Positions 1-10,960 of a stretch of 64,000 nucleotides of DNA are shown here, piece after piece. The stretch's first letter is position 1. Each line of letters begins with the position of its first letter. The stretch lies in contig NC_067473.1 of the NCBI RefSeq assembly GCF_947179515.1, positions 128,348,259 through 128,412,258 on the forward strand, read 5' to 3'. This stretch comes from Apodemus sylvaticus (lineage: Eukaryota > Chordata > Mammalia > Rodentia > Muridae). The notes beneath the pieces are model-generated. The model saw nothing but the letters and a program-made list of their open reading frames with translations, made no database searches and was not told the origin of the DNA. Both the position numbers and the translations under genes were made by a program.

Positions 1-1541
1 CTCTGCCGCGTCTGGGAAGGGAAAGGCAGTCGTTCAGATCAGTGTTCACTAGCTTCTCCTGCAACGACTACTCCACTTTGCGTCCTGCAGCTGTAATTCC
101 CGAAGCTCGAGGAGAAGTCTGGAGCACGGTATTCTGAGCAAGAACTCAGTGCTGATGACACTGGCAGGTCTGATCTGACCGTTGACAACGCGGTCCTGTC
201 CTTAACTACCTCCTAAAACCTGTAACATCGAATGCCTCATCTGCCCCAGCAGGGGGAGCCAATCATCAAGCTGTTCATTGCACACCAGAGAAAGAAACAA
301 AAGCATCCTTCTGTCTGTAGTCCTCCTAAAACTGGTCTTTTTGTGGGATTGTCTTCGGACTCACGGACATGCAATTGTAAGAGGTCTGCAAAGGACAAGG
401 TAAGCACTAGTCTGATCAAGCCTGAGATTTATTCCCTGCACTCCAGTTCCTGCTTCATGTTCACTGCTTCCTTCCATCACACCGATGTGACAAGATGCAC
501 CTGTGTCTAGCAGGTGCCACCCCCCACCCCCCAAGGAACCATACTTGAGAAATCTGTCTTCTTTTTCCTAAGTCATTTTTAAATGCAACATTACAATTTG
601 CACTTTAGGGCCATTAAGACTGCTTATCAGGTAAAGGCACCTGCCACCATACCAGATACCCCCCTACACACACACACACAGGCACTCAAGCACACATGTA
701 CACACAACTAATAATGTAATTAAAATTTTAACTGTGCTTTATACATATTAGGTTTGCAAAGCTCATGCCAGGTCTAGTTTTTAAAGTCTCAAGAAAGAGC
801 CGGGTGGTGGTGGCATACACCTGTAATCTCAGCACTCTGGGAGACAGAGGCAGGTGGATTTCTGAGTTCAAGGCCAGCCTGGTCTATAGAGTGAGTTCCA
901 GGACAGCCAGGGTTATACAGAAAAACCCTGTCTCGGGGGAAAAAAGTGTCTCAAGAAAGTACCATCTGGAAGGCACCTTCTTAGACATCAATTCCCAGAT
1001 GTCACCACTGATGCCCGATGCCCATATTTTCACTCTTGGGTTTGGTTTAGTGTGTATGGCCAGATTCCTCAGAAGTGGGGGATCTTTGACATTAAATGTA
1101 CATTTAATTTCAAATGTAAATTGTATAGCATAAGCAGACTGGAGAAATGTGGGGTAGAATTTGAACCAGCTTCTCAAAAGGAGAAGCCAAAAAAAAAAAA
1201 AAAATTCAGAAGAGTTGTTTCTGAGTTAAACCATTACATTACATATCATAACTACAAACCATCAACTCCACACAGAAACCTCAGCGCCAATGTTGAAAGA
1301 GAAACCCTGACAAGAGGTTATCAACTTCTCTTTCACCTCCCCCCCCCACCTTGCAATTATACCATTTTTCCAGAAAATTACAGTCTGGGATAGAACTTAA
1401 TATTATGATTTAATTTAGATGTGGCAAAATCCAAAATAGAACCACACTCTGTATGTAGTCTTGAGAAATCACAATCGCAAAACAAACCCTGCCAGCCCAA
1501 TCCTGGCAGCCATTGGTGTCCCCACACAGATCCTTGGTTAC
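1..1541 (-). other. Lmod3: Lmod3 intron 1 (partial) with one B1
   Basis: This sequence lies between the first coding exon's donor (1541) and the left edge. It contains a B1 SINE at 798-947, a short (CA)n at 667-681 and a poly(A) run near 1188-1204. The open frame at 232-510 on the plus strand has no family resemblance I recognise and is probably not coding. No exon was recognised. Confidence 0.7.
798..947 (+). repeat. B1 SINE with 12-bp target-site duplication
   Basis: Near full-length B1 (gccgggtggtggtggcat start, A-rich end), flanked by perfect copies of gtctcaagaaag at 786-797 and 948-959. Confidence 0.92.
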
Positions 1542-1838
1542 CTCAGACTGCACAAAACTGACAGGAACCCGTTCGTCTTCCAACATGCGTCTAGACGCCT
1601 TCTGCAAATACATGTAATCGACGAGAGACCTATGGTCAAAGTTGCCCGTAGGAGCCTTGTCAGTTTGATCTTTTTGGATCATCCCCACAGGGAGGCGCGG
1701 GTCGGGGGCCATGACTTCCATCTCCGACTGCAGTTCCTTCAGTTCTTCAGGGGACAGGTTGGCCAAGATTTCATCTTCATCAAGCTCCTCACTAAGGGTG
1801 TCTTCTTGCTCTGAATTCCTGCTGTGCTCCGACATCAT
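1542..1838 (-). CDS. Lmod3: Leiomodin-3, first coding exon (gene continues off the left edge)
   Basis: Leiomodin-3 is a tropomodulin-family actin nucleator of skeletal and cardiac sarcomeres that binds tropomyosin and actin near thin-filament pointed ends. The exon encodes 98-99 residues beginning MSEHSRN and ending VSFVQSE. It contains the acidic LDEDEILANLSPEELKEL stretch of the tropomyosin-binding helix (about residues 17-35) and the DPRLPVGMIQKDQTDKAPTG motif shared by tropomodulins and leiomodins (about 46-65). A splice donor (GAG|gtaacc) lies at 1541-1540 in phase 0. Two tandem ATGs (1836-1838 and 1833-1835) follow an in-frame TAA; the second matches the MSEHS start I know for human LMOD3. 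A pyrimidine-rich tract ending in ttctag (minus strand, AG at 1855-1854) just upstream would allow a separate 5'UTR exon. The leucine-rich-repeat and WH2 regions are outside the window. Identification rests on residue-level similarity and on synteny with Frmd4b; it is very likely correct. Confidence 0.93.
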
Positions 1839-1853
1839 TTACTTTTTCTGTTT

Positions 1854-2330
1854 CTAGAACACCAGAAAAGAAGAAGTAATCCAATATGATCAGTATGCAG
1901 ACACCTCAATGTCTTCTAATTAACAAATATCTTAGGCCAGCCCGCCCTTGAGAGATTTTTCTCACTCAATGGTGTTTGTGGAGCTCTGGGAGGGACTACA
2001 GCTCAGCTCATGTGGGATCTATATTAAGCAAGGTTTTCTGGGCAGAGTCAAGTCGTGGAACTACTACATGACTCCCTTTTCGGCAACTTGAGTCATCTGT
2101 ACAAATCCATCTGACATTTCAGTACAGCTGCCTTGCAGGACGGCGAGCAGAGTACCCGGTCTACGGAATCTCTGCAGGAGTAAACTGCATTCTTTTCTAA
2201 AGCCCTCCCACCACAGGGCCCGTTCCACACAGCCCACACCCACGTGCTCTAGATCTCCAGGGGGAGCCTGCTGCTGCTTATTTAAACGACTCACAAAACA
2301 TGAGAGTGAAAATCCAGCCAGCAAACGCAG
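1854..2330 (-). promoter_or_regulatory. Lmod3: Putative Lmod3 5' flank / 5'UTR region
   Basis: This repeat-free stretch directly upstream of the Lmod3 start must contain the 5'UTR or promoter if transcription starts nearby. On the minus strand it shows an AT-rich, TATA-like run around 2276-2288 (tttaaataagc) with a CACGTG E-box about 40 bases downstream (near 2241), and a second AT-rich run (cttaatataga) near 2020-2030. No perfect MEF2 or CArG site was found. The transcription start cannot be fixed from the sequence alone. Confidence 0.3.
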
Positions 2331-2920
2331 CGTCTCCTGGAATAGAGGCGCCCCTTGAAGGTGGACGGTGAGCTGGGCTCTGCGAGTTCTCTCCAGCAGG
2401 CTCTGGAAGCCGAGCCACTGAAGGGGACAGCTCAGGTCTTGCTGTGGTATTCACCCCTGTGTAAGTGAGCCGTTCTTATCTGCATCTAGATCCTATGACC
2501 TGACAGATGGGGATAACAAGGCCCTGAATTTCCATGCAAGAGGGAGGGGCTGAACATTTTAAACCAGTTATGTCTTCAGTGTTTATCAAAGCTACGTGAA
2601 TTAAGATGGATCTGAAGAGATTTTTTTTTTAATCCTACTGCTGAAATACTGGGTGAAAAGGGATGTGAAAAGAATTTTTTTTGCAACCTGTGGGGAAAGG
2701 ACACTAATTTTTTCAAATTACTAATATGTATTTATGTTGACCCAGCCACTGAACTTTTTGGGGTGTATCCCTCAAATATACTCCCACAAAGATGAAAGAA
2801 CAATTGTATACATTAATTGTATACATAATTGTATACTGAAAGCTCTAAAACAGTGAGCATGGCAGGATAGTTTGAGACAATAAGTTAAATGAATTTATTT
2901 AAATAGAAATAAATTCTACT
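1860..2920. other. Intergenic, no gene seen (includes Lmod3 5' flank)
   Basis: Mostly unique sequence. Around 2730-2860 there is weak resemblance to the 3' part of an ancient L1. The open frame at 2064-2324 on the minus strand has no recognisable family. Confidence 0.5.
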
Positions 2921-2924
2921 TCTG

Positions 2925-3058
2925 GGCCAGGTTCTGGCCCCCTTTAGTCGCAGCATTCAGGAGGCAGAGCAGGCAGATCTCCGTGAGTTCAAGGTCAGCC
3001 TGCTTTACATAGCTTGTTCCAGGACAGTCTGGGACATAGAGAGACCCTGTTTCAAATA
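2925..3058 (+). repeat. B1 SINE, diverged
   Basis: Matches B1 from the A-box region (aggaggcagagcaggcagatc) through agagaccctgttt. Confidence 0.8.
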
Positions 3059-3261
3059 CAGTCCACCTATTGAATAGATAAATATAAAAATATCAGTGAG
3101 GTAGATTATTGAAAAATAAATAAGAAACCAAATATTTCAAGTGCTTTTAGGGAGGGGCATGGGTGTCTGAAGGACTGGGCTTGGGAAAGGCTTCACCATT
3201 ATATTTTTATATATTTTATGTATTATATATATATATATATTTTTTTTTCTATATTTTTTCC

Positions 3262-3385
3262 AGAGATAGAGTCCTCTTGTGCAGCCCTGGCTGTCCTGGA
3301 ACTCACTCTGTAGACCAGGCTGCAGAGATCTACCTGCCTCTGCCTCCCGCGTGCTGGTATTAAAGGCATATGCCACCACAGGCTA
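3262..3385 (-). repeat. B1 SINE
   Basis: Reverse complement of B1 (cctggctgtcctggaactca, ctgcctctgcctcc). Preceded by a (TA)n at about 3222-3240. Confidence 0.88.
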
Positions 3386-3654
3386 ACTATTGTTAAACGC
3401 TGAGTTTTGCAACTCTTTACTCAGAAATTTAGATATTTTTGTACAAACTGGAATATAACCTGTGGAGCAAGAGAGAAAATGAGTTTTTCCGCCTTATTTC
3501 CCTGTTGAGAGCAACTGCAATGAACGCTCTGGCTTATTTCAGTCATTTCTTTAGAAACAGGAACTCTGGATTCTTGTGCCATGTTTATAACCTTTGGCAG
3601 TTTGACCTTGGAAGTCAACTCTGCCCTTGGCTGCATCCCTACCTTGTGTTCTTT

Positions 3655-3822
3655 GTTTTTTTTTTTTTTGTTTTGTTTTTGTTTTTGTTTTTGTTATAGA
3701 GTTTTGTTATGTTGTTTTGGGACTCACTTCGTGGTAGGTCTGGTCTTGAACTTGCAGCTATCTTCATGCCTCTGACACCCAAGTGTCATGATTACAGGCA
3801 AGCACTACCATATCCAGTCTGC
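3655..3822 (-). repeat. Old B1-like SINE with T-rich tail
   Basis: A (GTTTT)n tail, then diverged reverse B1 sequence (ggtctggtcttgaacttgca, gattacaggcaagcactacca). Confidence 0.65.
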
Positions 3823-3899
3823 TCCCTGTGTTTTCTTATTGGTCAAACCAGATTACTTTTGAGGCAATTATACAGTCTAGAACCACATAATTTTTATTA

Positions 3900-4200
3900 A
3901 ATAAACTTGGGTGCATACAAATATGTAGCTAATAAGATATTCATTGAAGACATGTTTGTACTTGGGAGAAATGAAAACAGTTTAGATATGAAATAATTAA
4001 GAATCGGTTACATGAACTATGCACTTTATAAATTATTGCTCTTTACAGCAAGATCTTAAAAATTATGTGGCTGGATAAATTCTAAGAAGTCAAATTGCAG
4101 GGTCAAAAAATATGAAAAACTTAATGTATTTCATGTGAATACCTAAGTGGTCCTCTTAGTGTTATTTCATGGTAAATTATATACATGTTACTATGCCTCT
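3900..4200. other. Intergenic, possible ancient L1 remnant
   Basis: AT-rich sequence with weak similarity to the distal 3' region of old mammalian L1 elements. No gene seen. Confidence 0.25.
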
Positions 4201-4203
4201 TAC

Positions 4204-4236
<33 letters not shown>

Positions 4237-4330
4237 CACATACACACATACATATATACATATACACATATATATCTATATATATGCTCACATACATATA
4301 TACAGATGGACACATACATATATACATATG
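4204..4330. repeat. (TA)n/(ACATAT)n low-complexity tract
   Basis: Alternating purine-pyrimidine run of TA and CA dinucleotides, with potential for Z-DNA or cruciform structure. Confidence 0.85.
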
Positions 4331-4337
4331 CAGGTGT

Positions 4338-4655
4338 GTTGTGGTGGTTTGAATATGCTTGGCCCATGGGAAGTGGCACTATTAGGTGTGGCCTTGTTGG
4401 AGGAAGTGTGTCACTGTGTAGGCAGGCTTTGAGGTCTCCTAGCGCTAAAGAGATCCTCCTCCTGTCTGCCTTCAGATCAAGATGTAGAACTCTTGGCTCC
4501 TCCAATACCAAGTGTGCTGGCACGCTGCCATGCTTCCCACCATGATGATAATGGACTTAACCTCTGAAACTGTAAGCCAGCTCCAATTAAATTTTGTCTT
4601 GTATAAGAGTTGCCTTGGTCATGGTGTCTCTTCCTAGCAATAAAACCCTAAGATA
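4338..4655 (+). repeat. Rodent medium-reiterated repeat, about 320 bp
   Basis: Begins gtggtttgaatatgcttggc and ends cttggtcatggtgtctcttc followed by tagcaataaaaccctaa, a widespread rodent interspersed repeat. I am unsure of the family name (possibly URR1 type). The same family occurs inverted at 21495-21912. Confidence 0.75.
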
Positions 4656-4656
4656 T

Positions 4657-4710
4657 ATATGTGCGTGCGTGTGTGTTGTGCGCACACACACACACACACA
4701 CACACACATC
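4657..4710. repeat. (TG)n-(CA)n microsatellite
   Basis: gtgcgtgcgtgtgtg followed by (CA)n; partly self-complementary. Confidence 0.85.
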
Positions 4711-4759
4711 CTTCCATGCTGCAGAGTTCTTCATCCAGAGTTGGCAAATCAATAGATAA

Positions 4760-5790
4760 AAAACCTTTAGAAAAAATGCATCTGAACTTGTATGTGCTTT
4801 TTCCCCCTAGTGATTATCCCCTTAAGCAACTCAGTGTGTCATATTTTAGCAACAGCCATAGAAACAGTTTAGGAAAAGTACAAGTATAAAGTACAAGAAC
4901 AAAGTATAAAATATAGAACATTAATAGGACATTTAAAAATGCTTCCATAAAAGAAACCATTATATTAACAGCCACGAACAAGAGGCTTTAAAAATCTTGG
5001 CAGTTTTATAGAAAGCAGCCAAGAGTCTGTTAGATGTAATGGCCTATGAAGAACATAGAAGCTTAGCACTGAAATGTAGATATGAAACCCTCCAAAGAAA
5101 GACAATCTGAATTCTTCCAGATTATCATTTGGTCCTGAGGTGTGCCACTTGTTTTCACGTGCCTCTGATGACCAAGGCGGCTACAAGGAGCCCTGATTCC
5201 TCTGGCAGCATCTCTCTCATGAGCAGGAAGTGACTAAATCTCTCCCAGATGCCTCCCAGAGCACCTTGCCCTCCTGCTCACAGAGAGGGTTTTGCAGGTC
5301 TGATTAGTTTGACACTGAGAGTTAGCTGTGTTTGCTCTTCACGGTGTGTGACAGTGGTCACCTGAGCAGCTTCCCATCTCAGCATCCAACATGATCACAA
5401 AAGCAAGCAGCTACCTGTAGAGATGTCACCTGCGTGGGCCGACAGGCCACAGATCAACTGACTCTGGATAGAAGTCTAGGGGAAGATAGGAAATTGACTC
5501 CCTGCTAGAAGATGCTACATCCAGATTCTAAAAGTTGGGTCTTAAAATCTGTGCTTTTTTGGAGCAGGGGACACCCTCTGGTGATTCCCATGTATAAATC
5601 TAGAACCTCCCCACGCAATTTTACCTGCCACGAAGACTTTGCTCATTCTTCTCCCTTTGCTTTTCACAGGTCTCTGCTCATCTCTAGACTTTAATGCAGC
5701 CAGAAATGATTGACACTGGCCTAGGAATCCCAGCGTGAGGGCCAAGCACTCATCTGACAGGCCAGGCTTACGAAGCGTAAGACACAAAGT
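4760..5790. other. Intergenic, no gene seen
   Basis: Unique-looking sequence. Short open frames at 5512-5694 and 5542-5787 show no family resemblance. Confidence 0.5.
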
Positions 5791-5794
5791 CTGG

Positions 5795-6470
5795 TGAAGG
5801 CCTGCTTTGTGCCATGCGCTATGTTAGGTAGATAGGAATATGGCAGTACTATTGTAATATTATGTAATATTATGGGATATATGTAATATTATGGCAGTAC
5901 ATAGTAAGATTATGACTATGTTAGGTAGATGGGAATATGGCAGAACTCGAGACAGAAAGTCACATTCTAGCGAGGGAGACGATGGCTTCCTTTCTGGCTG
6001 CATGAAATGCTAAGGAAGATGGATTCTATAGGCTAGAGAACAGCAGTGGACCCCAGCAGAGAGAGCGGTCCCCACACAGGAAGGGGCGTCTGAGAGATAA
6101 GCGCAGACCCAGGAAAAGCAGCGGAATGGCCCCTGCCACCTCAGGCAGGACAGATCTTGGAATGTGAGGTGACCTAAGCCTCACGTGACTGGACACTGTT
6201 GGGCTTGGAGGATTTGGGGGCAGGGAGGAAGGCAGGGCCAGGCGGGGTGTGTCTTCATGACCAGGGCTAGGCCGCTCATTTAAAGCATCATTGGGAACCA
6301 ACAGAGGGCTTTACACGGCACAGACTCTCTATGGTTTATGCTCTCAGAAGGCCGCTTCAGCTACTGCTCAGAGAGCACAGTGGACGAATTAGAGGGCGGG
6401 CAAGAATAAAAGCTGGAGATGATTGGAGACACGTGCCTTCAGATAGTCCTGTAGCGTTTTGGAGGTGTTG
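5795..6470 (+). repeat. Ancient LINE2-like 3' fragment
   Basis: Resembles the old mammalian repeat containing 'gtgccatgcgctatgtt', 'tcacattctagcgagggaga' and a distal 'gagatgattggagac' block. It is strongly diverged and disturbed by a local duplication at 5819-5943. Family assignment is tentative. Confidence 0.45.
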
Positions 6471-7001
6471 GAGGTCTGGGGCCTCTCCTTGTGTCAGCCA
6501 CAAAAAGAGCTTTAAAGCTCCATGGTGTGCCCCCTAGAGCTCTGACCTTTGGTGACTGCAGCATTGTACGTCCTTCCCCATCCCCACCCCCACTCCACCT
6601 TCCCTGCCACTGAAGAGGAGCACTTCTAATTTTAATGGAAGACAGATTGAGGGAGGGGTGGGGGAGATGAGTAGGCGGGGGAGGGGGAAGGGAGGGAAAG
6701 GGAACTGGAATAAGGGAGTAAGGGAGGGAAAACCACACCAAAGAAAACCACTTGCTGTCTTTTCTCTACATCTGAGATGATCTGATAGTTTTTAAATAAA
6801 TTAGGAAAAAAATACATGGTGTCTTATCTCTGTAAGAGATTAATATACATAATCTACATTTGTGTGGAAAGATATGTACACACACATTTATTTGAAAATG
6901 GATTTAGTAACTCTGGAAAGCTGCACGAGAAATGGGCACTTGGCTCTGGAGCTGAAGGGAAACATAAGGAAACTAAAGGAGCGGACATAAGAACGGCCTT
7001 C

Positions 7002-7067
7002 CACAGGACACACATCTGTACTTCACAGGACACACATCTGTACTCCACAGGACACACATCTGTACTT
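7002..7067. repeat. 22-bp minisatellite, 3 copies
   Basis: Three consecutive copies of a 22-base unit beginning cacaggacacacatctgtac; copies differ by at most one or two bases. Confidence 0.92.
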
Positions 7068-7163
7068 CGAAATGCGGTGATTCTTCTGTGACATGAGGCT
7101 TCCAGATTCCTGGCTTTTGATCAACCGGAAGTGCTCACAGGTGCATTCATTCATGTGTACGTG

Positions 7164-7166
7164 CAA

Positions 7167-7197
<31 letters not shown>

Positions 7198-7200
7198 ATG
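7164..7200. repeat. (TG)n microsatellite
   Basis: Run of GT dinucleotides, interrupted near its end. Confidence 0.9.
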
Positions 7201-7335
7201 TGTGCATAATCCTAGGGTCCTGCATGATCTGGATTCCAATGCTTTCCTCCTGTGCAATTCCTATCAATCCCTGTGGCATATTGTTCCAAAGTTTAGAGCT
7301 CTTCCCCCTCACTCCAACTTTCTGGATGGAGCAAC

Positions 7336-7449
7336 TTTTCTTCCTTCCTTCCTTCCTTCCCTTCCCTTCCCTTCCCTTCCCATTCCTTCCTTCCTTCCTT
7401 CCTTCCTTCCTTCCTTCCTTCCTTCCTTCCTTCCTTCCTTCCTTCCTTC

Positions 7450-7508
<59 letters not shown>

Positions 7509-7717
7509 TCCTTTCTTTCTTTCTTTCTTTCTTTTTCCTCCTCTTCCTCTTCCTCCTCTTCCTCCTCCTCCTCCTCCTCTTCCTCCTCCTCCTCCTCCTC
7601 TTCCTCCTCCTTCTCTTCTTCTTCTTCTTCTTCTTCTTCTTCTTCTTCTTCTTCTTCTTCTTCTTCTTCTTCTTCTTCTTCTTCTTCTTCTTCTTCTTCT
7701 TCTTCTTCTTCTTTCCC
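7336..7717. repeat. 380-bp polypyrimidine tract: (CCTT)n, (CTTT)n, (CCT)n, (CTT)n
   Basis: Only C and T except for one A near 7382, moving in blocks from CCTT to CTTT to CCT to CTT repeats. Long open frames here (poly-Ser on one strand, poly-Glu on the other) are by-products of the repeat. Confidence 0.95.
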
Positions 7718-8700
7718 TGAGGTCATCTCTTCTCCAGTGCCCTTCCTGATCTTAAAAACTGGGCTTGCATTTTTCTCAAGTCCTTGTCTAGAACTGGGTA
7801 CTTGCCCCACAGAACTGTCACTGCCAGTCACCAGTCAAACCTTCCCCTCGAGGTATTTTTAGCCTGCAGCGCCCCCCCCCCCAATGACCACAAAATAGCA
7901 ATTGAATGGAGCCCAGTACAGAAGATAGAATTACTTAAAATATTATGAATCTTTCTGTGATTTTTTTCCCTAACTCAATTATGCAGGTCTTTAGTATAAA
8001 CTGTATGTCACAACAGTCTTAATGTGAAAAGTTGGACATGCCCATCCCATACTTACCTTGTAGAACACTCGGGAAACGTTTAAATGATCTAATCGGCAGT
8101 AACTTAATGAACATTAGCTGTTGGCTGTGCTCAATCTAACAAATACTGCTCAAGATTGAAAATACGATGTCATCCTCATCTTATTCTCTATAAAACACAT
8201 AAGTGATACTTATGCAAACATATGTGAGTCCTCCTAACATACGAGAAACGCAGATGGCCAGAGAAGGCAACACATCCTTCTCTGTCCATTTCATTTTTTA
8301 AGTTTTTTATCCTCCACTGATCCTGGTTGTGAAGATGGTAGATAAGCCATCTCTTGCTTCAGCTACATCCCCAGGTTAAAAATGGACACAGCCCCTAGAG
8401 CAGCTTCCAAGTGGTGCTAAATAAATCAGTTGTGACCTGTTGGTGGTATGCTGCTCTCTTGTGCAATTCTGTTTGGATCTCCAAGGCCCTGCCAACTGCC
8501 TGCAAATCGCCTGAAGATTTCATGAGTATCATACAAATGCCTGGCTCTGCTCAAATTTTCCTGACCCATAGTGCAGCCCTCAGAATGAGCTCTGAATTGT
8601 AAAAGGAAAAGGTTTCTCTAAGGCCCAATACCCAGTCTGCCCTGCCTTTCCCAGATCAAGTTCAGCTACAAGACTTTTCCTTAATTGTTTTATAAGTCAG
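7718..8700. other. Intergenic, no gene seen
   Basis: Unique sequence with no recognisable repeat or gene. The open frame at 8411-8602 (plus strand) is unrecognised. Confidence 0.45.
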
Positions 8701-8704
8701 ATCA

Positions 8705-8945
8705 ATTTTTTAAATTGAATTGCAGCTGGAGGATTGGCTCAACAATTTAGAGCACTTGTTTTTGCAGAGGACCCGGCCTTGGTTCCCAGCACCTACACGG
8801 TAGCTTATAACCATCCATAACCCCAGTCTCAGAGGATCCAATGACCTATTCCAACCTTCTCATGTATATGCACATTTATGCATGTAAATACAGGCAACCA
8901 GAACACTCACACACATAAAATAAAAATACATATAAAATTAATGTT
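8705..8945 (+). repeat. B3-type SINE
   Basis: ggaggattggctcaacaatt through acacataaaataaaaata; a B2/B3 superfamily head with the typical cacacataaaataaa tail. Confidence 0.7.
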
Positions 8946-9613
8946 TTACAATTAAATTGTTCCTAGTTTGGTTTTATTCTAAAGGAGAGTGAGCCAGCTG
9001 TCACAATCCTGTTAAGGCACTGATATAAGACTGTAGCTTAACACTGCTGTTCTGATTACTGTTGCACCTACAGCTGCTACAGCGGCTACAGTGGCTACAG
9101 CTGCTACAGCTACTGTTTCTATTGGTAACAATAGAATTCAGTGGTAATAATACCATTGTTACCATAATTGTAAAAATCTTGCTGCTGTGACTGCTATTAA
9201 TCTTGCTGCTATTCTGCTAAACTTTGTAGAGTACTTCCTAAGCACGTGACAGGCACTTTTTAGACATGTCAAGTTTTCCTAGACAACATTGTAAGAATTA
9301 GAAAGAACCACATTTGTCAGAACTGACACAAATATTAAGGGGTAAAACCAAACCAAAACAATTCATTCCTTATCTGGGACTGCTCTCTAGCCTGCAATCC
9401 TCCTGCCTCAGCCTTCAGAGTGCTAGGTTATCGGTACATGTCTGAAGTCATGGCTCTTATAATTTGTCAGAGTACAAATGCATTTAATATCCAGGGCTGA
9501 AATCACACAACATTGAAGGTGATTATTCTGTTATTGTGTGTGCAAGTGTGTGCATGTGTGTGCCCATGTGTGCAGAGGACAGAAGTCAACCTCTGGCATC
9601 ATGCCTAAAATGC

Positions 9614-9735
9614 CATCTATCTTAGATGTTTTGTTTTGAGGCAGGGATTCTTACTGGCCTAAAGCTTGCCAAGTAGGCTAGGCTGACTGTCCTGTGAGCC
9701 CCAGCTGCCCTCCTCAGCAAGCACGTCACTATGCT
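9614..9735 (-). repeat. SINE fragment (B4-like)
   Basis: gaggcagggattcttactgg ... ccaagtaggctaggctgact, the reverse complement of a common rodent SINE. Confidence 0.55.
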
Positions 9736-9845
9736 TGCTTGTTGTTTGTTTGTTTTGTGTGTGTTTTGTTGTTTTGTTTTTGTTTGTTTTGTGTTAATTT
9801 TTGAGGTGAGGTGGGAGTTTCTAGGGATTGCACTCTGGTCCTCAT

Positions 9846-9848
<3 letters not shown>

Positions 9849-9884
<36 letters not shown>
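9849..9884. repeat. (CA)n microsatellite
   Basis: CA dinucleotide run followed by a short (TA)n. Confidence 0.9.
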
Positions 9885-9885
9885 C

Positions 9886-10012
9886 TTGAAGTAGGTGGCT
9901 GTGCCCTTTGGGAAGCAGAGGCAGGCAGATCTCTCTGAGTTCAAGGCCAGTCTGGTCTACAGAGCAAGTTCCAGGACAGCAAGGGCTACACAGAGAAACC
10001 CTGTCTGGAAAA
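9886..10012 (+). repeat. B1 SINE, 5'-shortened
   Basis: gggaagcagaggcaggcaga through gagaaaccctgtctgg. Confidence 0.88.
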
Positions 10013-10069
10013 AAGAAACATCTTGAATCACAGTGGTCTGGAAACAGATATACATGAAGGCAAAACACC

Positions 10070-10076
<7 letters not shown>

Positions 10077-10164
<88 letters not shown>
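10077..10164. repeat. Compound (CA)n(GA)n microsatellite
   Basis: About 19 CA units directly followed by about 24 GA units. Confidence 0.95.
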
Positions 10165-10166
<2 letters not shown>

Positions 10167-10304
10167 GAACACGGTTGGTGGGAACTGTATGATGGTCCAG
10201 GTGCTAGGGAAGATGGAGATTTAGGATGAAGACTGCCCAACCAGTCTTGCCTCTGGTATTTATCCAAAACCAAACCAAAACAAAACAAAACAAAAAACCT
10301 GAAA

Positions 10305-10690
10305 GCAGGGTTGTAAAGACATGCATCCATGTTCATAGAGTTTTATTCACAAGAGCCAAGCAGGATGTCTGTCAGCGAATAAATAGGTGAGTAGTACATG
10401 CTATCTACATGTGAACATGTGAGGACTTGATTCTACCTCTAAAAAGGAATCCAGCCACAGACAACAGCATGGGTGGGCCTTGACAAACAGCATGTGACAT
10501 AAGCCAGTCACAAAAGATGACACGATTCCATTTCTGTCAGACTGGACCGGTCCGTCCGTCTGTCCTGAAACAGCACTGTTGTTGTGGTTGGCAGGACTGA
10601 GGGACATGTGGAGTCTTTTAACCAGTACAGAGGTTAGTTCTGTAGGCCAGAAAGTACTGCCAAGATGTACTATTTTTTTCTGCGATAGCA
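10305..10690 (+). repeat. Ancient L1 3' fragment
   Basis: Contains diverged forms of the conserved L1 3' region: 'gttttattcacaagagccaa', 'aaaaaggaatccagccacag' and 'cataagccagtcacaaaaga'. Confidence 0.7.
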
Positions 10691-10721
10691 AATTTTGTGT
10701 TATACATCTTTTAGTTTAAAA

Positions 10722-10832
10722 TATTAAAGTCAGCAGAGCAGACCTCTGTGGGTGCAAGGCCAGCCTGGTCTACAGTGAATTCCATGACAGCCAAGACTAC
10801 TTGGAGAGACCCTGTCTCCAACAACAACAAAG
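10722..10832 (+). repeat. B1 SINE, 5'-truncated
   Basis: aaggccagcctggtctacag through gagaccctgtctcc; directly precedes another B1. Confidence 0.8.
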
Positions 10833-10835
10833 CTA

Positions 10836-10960
10836 AGTGGTGGTGCACACCTTTAATCCCAGTACCCTGGAGATAGAGATGGACAGATCTCTTTGAGTTT
10901 GAGGCCAGCCTGGTCTACAGAAGGAATTCCAGGACAGTCAGGGTTACACAGAGAAACAAA
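10836..10960 (+). repeat. B1 SINE
   Basis: tggtggtgcacacctttaat through ggttacacagagaaac, with an (AACCA)n/(CAAAA)n tail. Confidence 0.88.

Noticed and set aside
232..510. 92-codon plus-strand frame at the left edge
   Set aside because: No family resemblance, inside the Lmod3 intron, and no splice or promoter support.
7131..7862. Open frames of poly-Ser (plus) and poly-Glu (minus)
   Set aside because: Products of translating a simple polypyrimidine repeat; open on several frames at once, no conserved domain.
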